This document shows, piece by piece, positions 53,429-62,549 of a stretch of DNA of 64,000 nt. The stretch lies in the NCBI RefSeq assembly GCF_042427615.1, contig NZ_JBHMEZ010000003.1, positions 310,001-374,000 of the forward strand, read 5' to 3'. How positions within the stretch are numbered: the first letter of the stretch is position 1; the number at the start of each line of letters is the position of its first letter. The DNA comes from Formosa undariae. Its GTDB lineage: Bacteria > Bacteroidota > Bacteroidia > Flavobacteriales > Flavobacteriaceae. Under the pieces are notes generated by a model. The model saw nothing but the letters and a program-made list of their open reading frames with translations, was not told where the DNA came from and made no database searches. The translations under genes and the position numbers were made by a program.

Positions 53429-53785
53429 ATGAAAATATTAGTTATAGACGACAGTAACGTTATTAGAGAATTGATTAAGCACAGTTTAAAAGATAATGAT
53501 CACTCGATTACTTATGCAACCGATGGTAGTGATGCTATAGAAAAAATTAAAAACGACACCCCTTTCCTTGTTATTACAGACCTTATGATGCCACATGTTT
53601 CTGGACTGGAACTTGTAACTTGGATTAAAGAAAACTATAACGATCAAATAAAAATTATTGTATTAACGGCTTTAGGAGAAGAAGACGTTGTCTTGGAAGC
53701 TTTTTCTTTAGGAATAGACGATTTTATAACAAAGCCTTTTGATCCTAAAGATTTATCTTTAAGAATAAAAAGATTTGAAATGTAA
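53429..53785 (+). CDS. Stand-alone receiver (CheY-like) protein
   Basis: 118 residues: a single receiver domain with acidic pair Asp7-Asp8, phosphoacceptor Asp51 (ITDLMMPH), Thr80 and Lys102 (TKPFDP). No output domain follows; the chain ends KRFEM. It must therefore act by protein contact, like CheY. It is divergent from the degenerate kinase gene with a 216-base gap, so its partner could be that protein's pseudokinase or a distant kinase. Confidence 0.88.
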   Translation: MKILVIDDSNVIRELIKHSLKDNDHSITYATDGSDAIEKIKNDTPFLVITDLMMPHVSGLELVTWIKENYNDQIKIIVLTALGEEDVVLEAFSLGIDDFITKPFDPKDLSLRIKRFEM

Positions 53786-54119
53786 ATACCTTTCATTTCA
53801 ATAAAATTAAAAAACAGGAATACGCTATCTAGCAAAAAATATTTCGTTTTATTTAATTCTATTCGTCTCTAATTATTAACAAAGAGTTCTCGAGAAATCG
53901 ATCTTCATATGGTTTTAAACTAAACACATCACCTAAATCAGGTAAGACCTTAGTGTGGCATACCTAAACCGTTACATATATTATAAGACCTCTGCCTTAA
54001 TACTATGGTACTTTATCAAGATATTGTATACCTTATTTTAAACGTTATGGCATCGTAAATATTTTATAAATTGTAGTTTCCTTAGACTATCTTTGTTTCT
54101 TTTAATTCTATATAATTTT
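53786..54119. other. Intergenic stretch before the MscS-like gene
   Basis: About 330 bases without a convincing open frame or RNA. It ends with TATCTTTG at 54088-54095, the -7 element of the next gene. Confidence 0.45.
54088..54095 (+). promoter_or_regulatory. -7 element TATCTTTG of the MscS-like gene
   Basis: Exact TAnnTTTG. Its last bases would be the TTG of a start at 54093, so that start is ruled out and translation must begin downstream, at the ATG at 54120. Confidence 0.6.
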
Positions 54120-54650
54120 ATGTTTTTTCAAAATCATTTTAAGATTATTATTTCTAGTATAATTCTACTATTTATCCTCTTAATTATTAGATACATTTCG
54201 ATCATACTAATCAAGAAAATGGGTAGAAAAAGTGGTATTAACGAAGCGCGAATTCAACTTATTCAGCGCTATTCTACGGTCACTTTATTTTTCATAGGCC
54301 TCCTATTTTTATCTGTAATTATGGGCGCTAAACCAGAAGATTTAGCTTTAGTATTTTCTTCTGTTTTTGCTGTTATTGGTATTGCTTTATTTGCGATTTG
54401 GTCTATTTTAAGTAATATTACTTCTGGCGTTATAATGTTTTTCTCGTTTCCTTATAAAGTAGGAGACAAAATAAGTATTCATGATAAGGATTTCCCTATT
54501 GAAGCTGTTATTGAAGATATCCGTGCGTTTCAATTGCATTTAAGATTAGATAATGGCAATTTAGTCACTTATCCTAACAATTTAATATTACAAAAAGCCG
54601 TAACTTTAGTTCAGAAGGATGCAATAACCGATGGTCATGATGCCGTTTAA
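54120..54650 (+). CDS. Small MscS-family mechanosensitive channel-like protein
   Basis: 176 residues from the ATG at 54120, chosen because a TTG at 54093 lies inside the -7 promoter element. Two or three helices in the first 100 residues, the last with A-V-I-G-I-A-L-F-A-I-W-S (the Gly/Ala-rich pore helix), then a short MscS beta domain (V-G-D-K-I-S-I-H, Y-P-N-N-L). The large C-terminal chamber of E. coli MscS is missing. A bare-pore relief channel or an unrelated gate is possible. Cotranscribed with corA. Confidence 0.75.
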   Translation: MFFQNHFKIIISSIILLFILLIIRYISIILIKKMGRKSGINEARIQLIQRYSTVTLFFIGLLFLSVIMGAKPEDLALVFSSVFAVIGIALFAIWSILSNITSGVIMFFSFPYKVGDKISIHDKDFPIEAVIEDIRAFQLHLRLDNGNLVTYPNNLILQKAVTLVQKDAITDGHDAV

Positions 54651-54667
54651 TATGAGTTATTTATAGT

Positions 54668-55744
54668 ATGCAAAAAAAACCTAGAACAAAAAGGAATAAA
54701 CAAAAACCAGGCTTAGCTCCAGGAACAATTGTATATACGGGACAAAAATCGTCTCAATCTTTATTTATTGAAGTTTTCAATTACAGTTCGCATCATATTA
54801 CTGAAAAAGAACTAACAAACATTGACGATGCTTTTACTTACAAATCAGAATCTACAGAAGAGGTTACTTGGATTAATATAAACGGCTTAAACCATACCGA
54901 TTCCATTGAAAAAATGGGTAAACATTATGGTATTCATCCACTTATTTTAGAAGATATTGCCAATATTTCGCAACGCCCTAAAATTGATGAATTTGAAAAC
55001 TACCTAGCCATAAGCATGAAAATGCTAAGCTACGACGACAAACTAGGTTTAAATTCTGAACAAATTAGTTTTATTCTTGGTCACAATTACGTACTATCCT
55101 TTCAAGAGGCCGAAGGCGATGTTTTCGAGGGATTACGTGAACGTCTTCGTCATGGAAAAGGGCGCATAAAATCGTTAGGTTCAGACTATTTACTGTATGC
55201 TTTAATAGATAGTGTAGTCGATCATTATTATCTTGTAATAGAAGCTATTGGAGAGAAAATAGAAGATTTAGAAGACGAATTATTTAATGGTACTGCAAAA
55301 AATCAAGTAACCAATCAAATTCAAGATCTAAAACGCGAAATTTTACGAATCCGTCGTGCTGTTTTTCCACTTCGCGATATTATAAATCGCATCGAAAAGA
55401 GCGAGCACAAACTTATAAATCCAAAAACATTACCTTTCTTTCAAGATGTTTACGACCATACTATTCAGGTAAACGAAAACACAGAAATCTATCGAGAAAT
55501 GGTTTGGGGGTTAATGGATATGTATATGACGAGTATTAGCAATAAAATGAATGAAGTTATGAAAGTCCTTACGATCATGTCTTCTATTTTTATACCGCTT
55601 ACGTTTATCGCAGGAATTTACGGGATGAATTTCGATAATATGCCAGAATTACATCATAAAAACGGCTACCCTATTCTTCTCGTTGTCATGGTAATCATGT
55701 TTATTTTTATGCTTTTTTACTTTAAGCGTAAAAAATGGCTTTAA
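54668..55744 (+). CDS. corA: CorA-family magnesium/cobalt transporter
   Basis: 358 residues: a basic N-terminal extension, a long cytoplasmic funnel with coiled helices, and two C-terminal helices. The selectivity motif GIYGMNFDNMPE near residue 318 is intact and the chain ends with the basic KRKKWL that closes the ring. It takes up magnesium (and cobalt or nickel) driven by membrane potential. Standard length. Eighteen bases after the MscS-like stop. Confidence 0.93.
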   Translation: MQKKPRTKRNKQKPGLAPGTIVYTGQKSSQSLFIEVFNYSSHHITEKELTNIDDAFTYKSESTEEVTWININGLNHTDSIEKMGKHYGIHPLILEDIANISQRPKIDEFENYLAISMKMLSYDDKLGLNSEQISFILGHNYVLSFQEAEGDVFEGLRERLRHGKGRIKSLGSDYLLYALIDSVVDHYYLVIEAIGEKIEDLEDELFNGTAKNQVTNQIQDLKREILRIRRAVFPLRDIINRIEKSEHKLINPKTLPFFQDVYDHTIQVNENTEIYREMVWGLMDMYMTSISNKMNEVMKVLTIMSSIFIPLTFIAGIYGMNFDNMPELHHKNGYPILLVVMVIMFIFMLFYFKRKKWL

Positions 55745-55895
55745 AATTTAAAAACTAATTACTTTTATTTTACTGAAATTATTTTGAACGGCTTACGTCT
55801 ACTTTTAAGGGTTTACGTTAAAGAAACCTTAAAACAGTTTAATTGCCGAGGCTACTTTTTATATTTGAAGCTGAAGCCTAATTTAATTCATTTTA

Positions 55896-58421
55896 ATGAA
55901 AAACCAATTCCTCGCACTATTTACTTTAGTATTAGTGTTTCCTGCCTGTTTTGCACAACAGCCTAAAAAACCGAATGCATCTGAAATTCATGAATCCATA
56001 AAAAAATTGAACTTTTTAGGTTCCGTTTTATATTTGGCCGCGCATCCTGACGACGAAAACACAAAGATGATTTCGTATATGGCAAATGAAGTCAAAGCGC
56101 GAACAGCTTACCTTTCTTTAACACGTGGAGACGGTGGACAAAATTTAGTAGGACCAGAAATTAGGGAACTTTTAGGCGTTATCCGTACCGAAGAATTATT
56201 AGCAGCAAGACGCACCGATGGCGGTGAACAATTTTTTACACGTGCAAACGATTTTGGGTATTCTAAACACCCAGACGAAACCTTAGCCATTTGGAATAAA
56301 GAAGACGTATTAAGCGATGTGGTTTTAGCGATCAGAAAATTTCAACCAGATGTGATTATTAATAGATTCGATCACAGATCTCCAGGAACAACACACGGCC
56401 ATCATACCAGTTCGGCAATGCTAAGTGTAGAAGCTTTCGATTTAACTAACGATGCTTCAAAATATCCAGAACAACTTAAAACAACAACTACTTGGCAACC
56501 CAAACGCATGTTTTTTAATGCGTCGTACTGGTTTTATGGCTCTCAAGAAAACTTTGATGCGGCAGATAAAAGCAATATGCTTAGTATTGATACTGGTGTT
56601 TATTTTCCGTCAAGCGGATTATCGAACACAGAAATATCATCTTTAAGCAGAAGTCAGCATAAATCTCAAGGGTTTGGGAACACCGGAACTCGTGGTTCTA
56701 GTTTAGAATATATTGAATTAATTAAAGGCGATATGCCTAAAAACACGAACACTATTTTTGACGGCATCGACACCAGCTGGAATCGCGTTAAAAATGGAAA
56801 ATCGATTGGCAAATTAATTTCAGAAATTGAAGCAGAATACGATTTTAAAAATCCATCGGCAAGTCTACCTAAATTAGTAAAAGCTTACACCTTAATTCAG
56901 GCACTAGATGAAACCCATTGGAAAACCATTAAAACGGAAGACATTAAAAATGTAATCTCAGCGTGTGCAGGATTGTATTTAGAAGCTAGTGCAAAACACA
57001 ATTGGGCTACAATAAACGAAGACGTTAACGTAACTCTTGAAGTTATTAATAGAAGTGAAGCAGCGATTACACTACAAAGTATTATGAATCCAAATGACAT
57101 TTCAATTTCAAAAAAAATAAAGTTAGAAAATAATATAAAATTTAGCTTTAATGAACATTATGAAATCAATCCTGAAGCAAAAATAACAACACCTTATTGG
57201 TTAACAGAACAAGGTAGTTTAGGGATGTATAAAGTTGATGACAAATCTTTAATCGGCTCTCCCGAAACACCAAGGACCCAGAATGTAACATTCAATTTAG
57301 TCATTGAAAAAACCACTATTCCGTTTACAAAACCTATAGTTTATAAAACTAACGATCCTGTTAAAGGAGAAGTTTATATGCCTTTCGAAATTGTTCCTGT
57401 AGTGGCCTCTCAACTTGCCGAACCTGTTATTATTTTTGAAAACAATATCCCCAAACAAGTCGCTGTGGTAGTTACTGCCGGAAAAGATAATATTGAAGGT
57501 ACCGTTAGTTTAAATACTCCAAAAGGTTGGAAGATTACTCCGCAATCATTACCGGTTTCTATCGGGCATCGTGGCGAAACTAAAACTGTTTTATTTACGA
57601 TTACCCCGCCTAACAGTCAAAGTGAGGTGAATATTACTTCAACAGTAACGGTAAACGGAACTGCTTATAGTAAATCATTAATTGAAATTGATTACGATCA
57701 TATTCCGTTTCAAACAGTAGTCATGCCTCAACCTAGCAAATTTGTTCGTCTAGATATTATTAAGAAAGGTGAAAATATTGGATATATTCAAGGTGCTGGA
57801 GATGTAGTTCCTGAAAGTTTAAGACAAATTGGATATCATGTTGCTATTATTTCTCCAGACGATATTACACCTTCTAATCTTAAACATTTCGATGCGATTG
57901 TTATCGGAATTAGAGCCTATAACACCGTAGATGATTTGGCTTATAAACAAAATGTGTTATTCGATTTTGTAAAAGAAGGTGGGAATTTAATCGTACAATA
58001 TAATACCAATCATCGATTAAAAGTAGAAAATTTAGCTCCTTATAAATTACAATTATCTAGAGATCGTGTCACCGATGAAGATGCAAAAGTGACGTTTTTA
58101 GATCCTAAAAACGACCTGTTAAATGTACCCAATAAAATCACTGAAGCAGATTTTGAAGGATGGACACAAGAGCGCGGTTTATACTTCCCTGATACTTGGG
58201 GGAAAGAATTTACGCCTGTTTTAGGCATGCACGATAAGAATGAAACTGAGAAACAAGGCAGTTTACTAGTCGCGAAATACGGAAAAGGACATTATATCTA
58301 TACCGGATTAAGTTTTTTTAGAGAATTCCCTGCTGGGGTTTCTGGAGCATACAGATTATTTGCAAATATGTTATCCATAGGCAAAGAAAATATTAGTACC
58401 GAACCTAAATTAAACGAGTAA
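55896..58421 (+). CDS. Secreted PIG-L deacetylase with C-terminal GATase-like domain
   Basis: 841 residues with signal peptide (to about residue 20). The N-terminal PIG-L/LmbE domain has AAHPDDENT at 48-56, G-D-G-G-Q-N near 82-87, and H-G-H-H-T-S near residue 170 as metal ligands. A middle all-beta section of about 300 residues (Ig-like) follows. The C-terminus (about 610-830) resembles ThuA/GATase sheets (IQGAGD, AIVIGIRAYN). It would remove N-acetyl groups from sugars in the periplasm or outside. First gene of a four-gene operon with a symporter and oxidoreductase, which fits N-acetyl sugar or glycan use. Confidence 0.85.
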   Translation: MKNQFLALFTLVLVFPACFAQQPKKPNASEIHESIKKLNFLGSVLYLAAHPDDENTKMISYMANEVKARTAYLSLTRGDGGQNLVGPEIRELLGVIRTEELLAARRTDGGEQFFTRANDFGYSKHPDETLAIWNKEDVLSDVVLAIRKFQPDVIINRFDHRSPGTTHGHHTSSAMLSVEAFDLTNDASKYPEQLKTTTTWQPKRMFFNASYWFYGSQENFDAADKSNMLSIDTGVYFPSSGLSNTEISSLSRSQHKSQGFGNTGTRGSSLEYIELIKGDMPKNTNTIFDGIDTSWNRVKNGKSIGKLISEIEAEYDFKNPSASLPKLVKAYTLIQALDETHWKTIKTEDIKNVISACAGLYLEASAKHNWATINEDVNVTLEVINRSEAAITLQSIMNPNDISISKKIKLENNIKFSFNEHYEINPEAKITTPYWLTEQGSLGMYKVDDKSLIGSPETPRTQNVTFNLVIEKTTIPFTKPIVYKTNDPVKGEVYMPFEIVPVVASQLAEPVIIFENNIPKQVAVVVTAGKDNIEGTVSLNTPKGWKITPQSLPVSIGHRGETKTVLFTITPPNSQSEVNITSTVTVNGTAYSKSLIEIDYDHIPFQTVVMPQPSKFVRLDIIKKGENIGYIQGAGDVVPESLRQIGYHVAIISPDDITPSNLKHFDAIVIGIRAYNTVDDLAYKQNVLFDFVKEGGNLIVQYNTNHRLKVENLAPYKLQLSRDRVTDEDAKVTFLDPKNDLLNVPNKITEADFEGWTQERGLYFPDTWGKEFTPVLGMHDKNETEKQGSLLVAKYGKGHYIYTGLSFFREFPAGVSGAYRLFANMLSIGKENISTEPKLNE

Positions 58422-58422
58422 T

Positions 58423-58533
58423 ATGCAAGAAGAAAAGCCAATAAAACAAAATTGGAAACCCATTTACACTTGGGTTTTAATTGCAAATGCTGTTTACATA
58501 ATTTTGTTTTATATAATCATGAAATCGTTTTAA
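58423..58533 (+). CDS. Small single-pass membrane protein, 36 residues
   Basis: Begins MQEEKPIKQNWKPIYTWVLI and ends FYIIMKSF; after a charged 12-residue head the whole tail is one helix (about 14-32). It sits 1 base after the PIG-L stop and 1 base before the symporter start, so it is certainly in the operon. Such very small helices often stabilise or accompany a transporter. I do not recognise a named family. Confidence 0.6.
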   Translation: MQEEKPIKQNWKPIYTWVLIANAVYIILFYIIMKSF

Positions 58534-58534
58534 T

Positions 58535-60229
58535 ATGGAGACTTTAGACTGGATTATATTAATAGGCACACTCTTAACCATCGTGGGTTACGGGACTTGG
58601 AAAACACGTGGTAGTCAAAATGTTCAAGACTACATCCGTGGTGGAAATCAGGCACAATGGTGGACCATCGGTTTATCGGTAATGGCTACCCAAGCAAGTG
58701 CGATTACCTTTTTATCTACTCCTGGACAAGCGTTTAACGACGGGATGGGATTCGTGCAGTTTTACTTCGGTTTACCGATTGCAATGATTATAATTTGTAT
58801 GGTTTTTATTCCGTTGTACCATCGTTTAAAAGTATACACTGCCTACGAGTTCCTAGAGAATAGATTCGATTTAAAAACCCGAAGTTTAACTGCTGGACTG
58901 TTTTTAGTACAACGCGGATTGGCTGCAGGAATTACCATTTATGCACCTGCAATTATTTTGTCAGCTGTGTTAGGCTGGTCTTTAAATCAGTTAAATATTA
59001 TCATTGGCGTACTTGTAATTATCTACACCGTTTCTGGAGGTACAAAAGCCGTGAGTGTGACACAAAAGCACCAAATGGCCGTGATTTTCACAGGAATGTT
59101 TATCGCATTTTTCTTAATTTTAAGCTATTTACCTGACAACATTAACTTCTCGAATGCACTACAAATTGCGACTGTTAATGATAAAATGGACATCTTAGAT
59201 TTCTCTTTCGACTTTGAAAACAGATACACCTTTTGGAGTGGTATTATTGGTGGAACGTTTTTAATGTTGTCTTATTTCGGAACAGACCAAAGTCAAGTAC
59301 AACGCTATCTTTCAGGTAAATCCTTACGAGAAATGCAATTAGGCTTGATTTTTAACGGAATTTTGAAAGTACCCATGCAGTTTTTCATTCTGCTTGTTGG
59401 GGTTATGGTCTTTGTATTTTATCAATTTAACGAATCCCCTATTCACTTTAATCCGCATGCACAGGAAGTGGTTTCGGCATCCTCTTATTCAGATGAATTT
59501 AAAGCCTTGGAATCTGATCAGCATCAATTATTCGAACAGAAAAAGGACTTATTAAATGCTTATGTTTCATCTCCTAATGCCGATTTAAAATCGCAAATTT
59601 CAACGGTGAACGCCGCTGAAAAGGAAAACAGAGATGAAGCCAAACTTCTTTTGGAAAAAGCAGCGAACGAACATCAAACAAAAATTGAAACCAACGATAA
59701 GGATTATGTTTTCATTCATTTTATATTAAACAACCTACCTCGTGGATTAATTGGACTCTTACTTGCCGTTATTTTAAGTGCAGCCATGTCCAGCACTGCC
59801 AGCGAATTAAATGCATTGGCATCTACCACAACTATCGATATTTACAAACGTAGTTTGGCTCCTGGACGTGACGACATGCATTATGTAAAGGCTACAAAAT
59901 GGTTTACGTTTGGTTGGGGTGTTTTAGCCATTTGTATTGCCTGCGTGGCTTATTTAGCAGATAATTTAATTCAGCTTGTCAATATTATTGGTTCTATTTT
60001 TTATGGAAATGTTTTAGGAATCTTCTTACTGGCTTTTTTCTTTAAACAAGTAAAAGCAAATGCCGTATTTATGGCAGCAATTATAACACAAGCTATTGTA
60101 TTATTAGGATGGTATCAAGATTGGATGCCTTATTTGTGGCTGAATTTATTTGGTTGTACCTTAGTGATTATTATCGCGTTTATAATTCAATTATTTATAC
60201 CGAAATCAAATGAAATCACAACCACTTAA
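58535..60229 (+). CDS. Sodium:solute symporter (SSS family)
   Basis: 564 residues, about 13-14 helices. The sodium-symporter signatures are present: the early G-G-N-Q-A-Q-W-W-T-I-G-L-S and T-Q-A-S-A-I-T-F-L-S-T-P-G, F-G-T-D-Q-S-Q-V-Q-R-Y near residue 250, and S-A-A-M-S-S-T-A-S-E-L-N-A-L-A near 425. An unusual soluble insert (about 310-385, Glu/Asp/Lys-rich) lies between helices. Substrate probably a sugar, given the deacetylase upstream and an oxidoreductase downstream. The 3' end overlaps the next start by 20 bases. Confidence 0.88.
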   Translation: METLDWIILIGTLLTIVGYGTWKTRGSQNVQDYIRGGNQAQWWTIGLSVMATQASAITFLSTPGQAFNDGMGFVQFYFGLPIAMIIICMVFIPLYHRLKVYTAYEFLENRFDLKTRSLTAGLFLVQRGLAAGITIYAPAIILSAVLGWSLNQLNIIIGVLVIIYTVSGGTKAVSVTQKHQMAVIFTGMFIAFFLILSYLPDNINFSNALQIATVNDKMDILDFSFDFENRYTFWSGIIGGTFLMLSYFGTDQSQVQRYLSGKSLREMQLGLIFNGILKVPMQFFILLVGVMVFVFYQFNESPIHFNPHAQEVVSASSYSDEFKALESDQHQLFEQKKDLLNAYVSSPNADLKSQISTVNAAEKENRDEAKLLLEKAANEHQTKIETNDKDYVFIHFILNNLPRGLIGLLLAVILSAAMSSTASELNALASTTTIDIYKRSLAPGRDDMHYVKATKWFTFGWGVLAICIACVAYLADNLIQLVNIIGSIFYGNVLGIFLLAFFFKQVKANAVFMAAIITQAIVLLGWYQDWMPYLWLNLFGCTLVIIIAFIIQLFIPKSNEITTT

Positions 60230-61193
60230 AACCATAAAATGGGGAATATTAGGACTTGGTAACATTGCTAATAAATTTGCAAAAGACCTACTAACCATAG
60301 AAGATGCGCAATTACAAGCGGTCGCTTCAAGATCTATAGATAAAGCTAATGAATTTGGTAAAACATACCACGCCATTCAGTGTTACGATAGTTATGAAGC
60401 GTTAGCAAAAGACCCAAATATTGATGCCGTGTACATCGCGACACCACATAGTTTTCATAAAGAACATGCCATATTATGTTTAAAACATGGCAAAGCTGTT
60501 TTATGTGAAAAACCTTTCGGAATGAATGCTGAAGAAGTCAAAGAAATGATTGCTGTAGCCAAAGAAAACAATGTGTTATTAATGGAAGCATTATGGACAT
60601 ATTTCTTACCACACTATCAGTTTGCTTTAACTGAATTGAAAAATGAAACGTATGGAAAATTACTAAAAGTTGAAGCCGATTTCGGGTTTACAAGACCGTT
60701 TAACACAGCTTCTAGATTATTCGATAAAGCTGTTGGAGGTGGGAGTTTATTAGATATCGGTATTTACCCTATTTTCGCTACACTTTCTACTTTGGGAGAA
60801 CCAGATGAAATTGAAGCGACATCTACGACTTTTGAAAACGGAGCCGATTCGTCTTGCGATATGCTTTTTAAATATGCAAATGGAACTGAAGCGATTTTAA
60901 AGAGCTCTTTAATTGAAGAAACACCCACGGCCTGTGTATTTACCTGCGAGAATGGGGTGATTACTTTAAACACGCAGTTTCATGCCCCATCAACGGTTAC
61001 AATATCTCAAAACGGAAAAGAAGACACTATAGATTATACTGGTAACACAATTGGCTATAATTTTGAAACCATTCACTTTAATCAATTACTTAGAGATGGC
61101 AAAAAAGAAAGCGATATTATGACTTACGATTTCAGTCTAAAACTAATTAAAACCTTAGATAAAGTTAGAGCACTTATTCAGCTTGAGTATTAA
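60210..61193 (+). CDS. Gfo/Idh/MocA-family oxidoreductase
   Basis: 327 residues. The Rossmann motif GILGLGNIANKF is near residue 13, and E-K-P-F-G-M-N near residue 99 is the family's catalytic E-K-P signature; D-I-G-I-Y-P near 180 supplies the acid. These enzymes oxidise or reduce sugar hydroxyls with NAD(P). The operon (PIG-L deacetylase, tiny membrane protein, sodium symporter) suggests a role in breaking down an imported sugar. It starts 20 bases before the symporter stop. Confidence 0.88.
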   Translation: MKSQPLKTIKWGILGLGNIANKFAKDLLTIEDAQLQAVASRSIDKANEFGKTYHAIQCYDSYEALAKDPNIDAVYIATPHSFHKEHAILCLKHGKAVLCEKPFGMNAEEVKEMIAVAKENNVLLMEALWTYFLPHYQFALTELKNETYGKLLKVEADFGFTRPFNTASRLFDKAVGGGSLLDIGIYPIFATLSTLGEPDEIEATSTTFENGADSSCDMLFKYANGTEAILKSSLIEETPTACVFTCENGVITLNTQFHAPSTVTISQNGKEDTIDYTGNTIGYNFETIHFNQLLRDGKKESDIMTYDFSLKLIKTLDKVRALIQLEY

Positions 61194-61195
61194 TA

Positions 61196-61235
61196 AAAGA
61201 AGCCACAATCATTAACAAATGCTTGTGGCTTCTTA
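61196..61235. terminator. Bidirectional intrinsic terminator
   Basis: AGAAGCCACAA pairs perfectly with TTGTGGCTTCT across a 14-base loop. It closes the oxidoreductase transcript and that of the converging DUF2911 gene. Confidence 0.8.
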
Positions 61236-61255
61236 ATATTTTGGAGTTATTTAGA

Positions 61256-62104
61256 TTATAATGCGCCCCATTCTTTTAAAGAATCGTTATTCATTTTAAC
61301 GTAATCTTTATTTCCTGCAACTTTAGCACCTTCTAATGATTTTTTAGCCGCATCGATAGCACCTTTTTTATCACCTGCTTTTGCATAAATTAAAGACTGT
61401 TTACGATATTGGTAAAACGCTGGTTTCTCAGTCATACTCATAAATGTATCCATCCAAGTTTTAGCTTGATTAATATCTTTATCAGATTCGTAGTAATACA
61501 CTGCAGACGCATAATAATCGTTTGCCTTTGGGCTTCCTTTCATTGCTGAATTTATATCTTTCATAACCAAAGCATCTGTAGGAACTTCAAATTTAACACC
61601 TGCATATACTTTTCCCCATAACATACCTATAACGGCAGAATCACTCGTTAAATCATCGAAAGTCATTGTAAACGTTTCAATATCTACAGGCATTGGGTAG
61701 ACCTGAGCTTTTGCTTTTAAAGCCACCTTACTATCGTCCCATTTTTTAGGCAAACCACTATTAGTAGCATCTGAATAAAAAATCACATCCCAAGACGTTT
61801 TATTTGGAACAGTATAGATAGCATAATCTCCGGCCTTCAAGGTTTTTCCATCGATAAGTACATCGTCAGAAAATGTGATTTTTGTATTTGCATTTGCTCC
61901 TGTTCTCCACGTTTCATTAAACGGTACAAGGTTTCCAAAAACTTCTCTTCCTCTCATACTTGGTCTAGAATATTCTAAAGCCACCTGAGTTAACCCAACA
62001 GTTTGCTCCATTTTGCTTAACGGACTAGGTTGTGGTGTCTTTATTTGCGCATTAAGGCTAAAAGATGCTGCAAGTACAATAAGACTTAACATTAATTTTT
62101 TCAT
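61256..62104 (-). CDS. Secreted DUF2911 protein
   Basis: 282 residues with signal peptide (MKKLMLSLIVLAASFSLNAQ). The mature N-terminal domain is DUF2911 (S-R-P-S-M-R-G-R-E-V-F-G, W-R-T-G-A-N-A-N-T-K, G-D-Y-A-I-Y-T-V-P), and the C-terminal 100 residues are helical, TPR-like (A-K-T-W-M-D-T-F-M-S-M). No function is established. It is common in Bacteroidota as a periplasmic protein; here it is monocistronic. Confidence 0.82.
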   Translation of the reverse strand: MKKLMLSLIVLAASFSLNAQIKTPQPSPLSKMEQTVGLTQVALEYSRPSMRGREVFGNLVPFNETWRTGANANTKITFSDDVLIDGKTLKAGDYAIYTVPNKTSWDVIFYSDATNSGLPKKWDDSKVALKAKAQVYPMPVDIETFTMTFDDLTSDSAVIGMLWGKVYAGVKFEVPTDALVMKDINSAMKGSPKANDYYASAVYYYESDKDINQAKTWMDTFMSMTEKPAFYQYRKQSLIYAKAGDKKGAIDAAKKSLEGAKVAGNKDYVKMNNDSLKEWGAL

Positions 62105-62549
62105 GATTCTGTTTATTTTTAGTTTCAGTAAAATTACATATTCACTGCACCTTAATTTGTTAACAAAACCTTAAATCAGTCAACTATTTCACCGTGCCCA
62201 GATTAATATATATTTTAATACATATAGCCAACTGCTTTTAATTATTATATGTACTAATAAGAAATACAAGCAGTCTAACATCATGCGTTCTATAGCATTA
62301 CTAGCACACACTCTCGAAATCAGCAAAAACGATCAACTATTTTACATATTAGATATACCTATACATATTAAACAATCGAACTTCACTTATGTAACTAGAG
62401 ATATAAACGATTTAAACATCCAAACCTTAATAAAACGAGTATTTAAATTTCGTTTTAGAAACTCAGTTTTCATACGTTCTTAAATTAAAATTCTAATACT
62501 ACTCACCTTTTTTTAGCTTAACTTGTAACCTATTATTTAAAATAAATCT
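62105..62549. other. Intergenic stretch, nothing distinct
   Basis: 445 bases. A plus-strand frame of 66 codons (62283-62483) is open but has no promoter, no ribosome site and no family resemblance, so I do not annotate it. The gene to the right starts at 62550. Confidence 0.4.

Noticed and set aside
62283..62483. Plus-strand open frame of 66 codons between DUF2911 and the MtfA-like gene
   Set aside because: No promoter, no recognisable family and no operon neighbour; length is within reach of chance.
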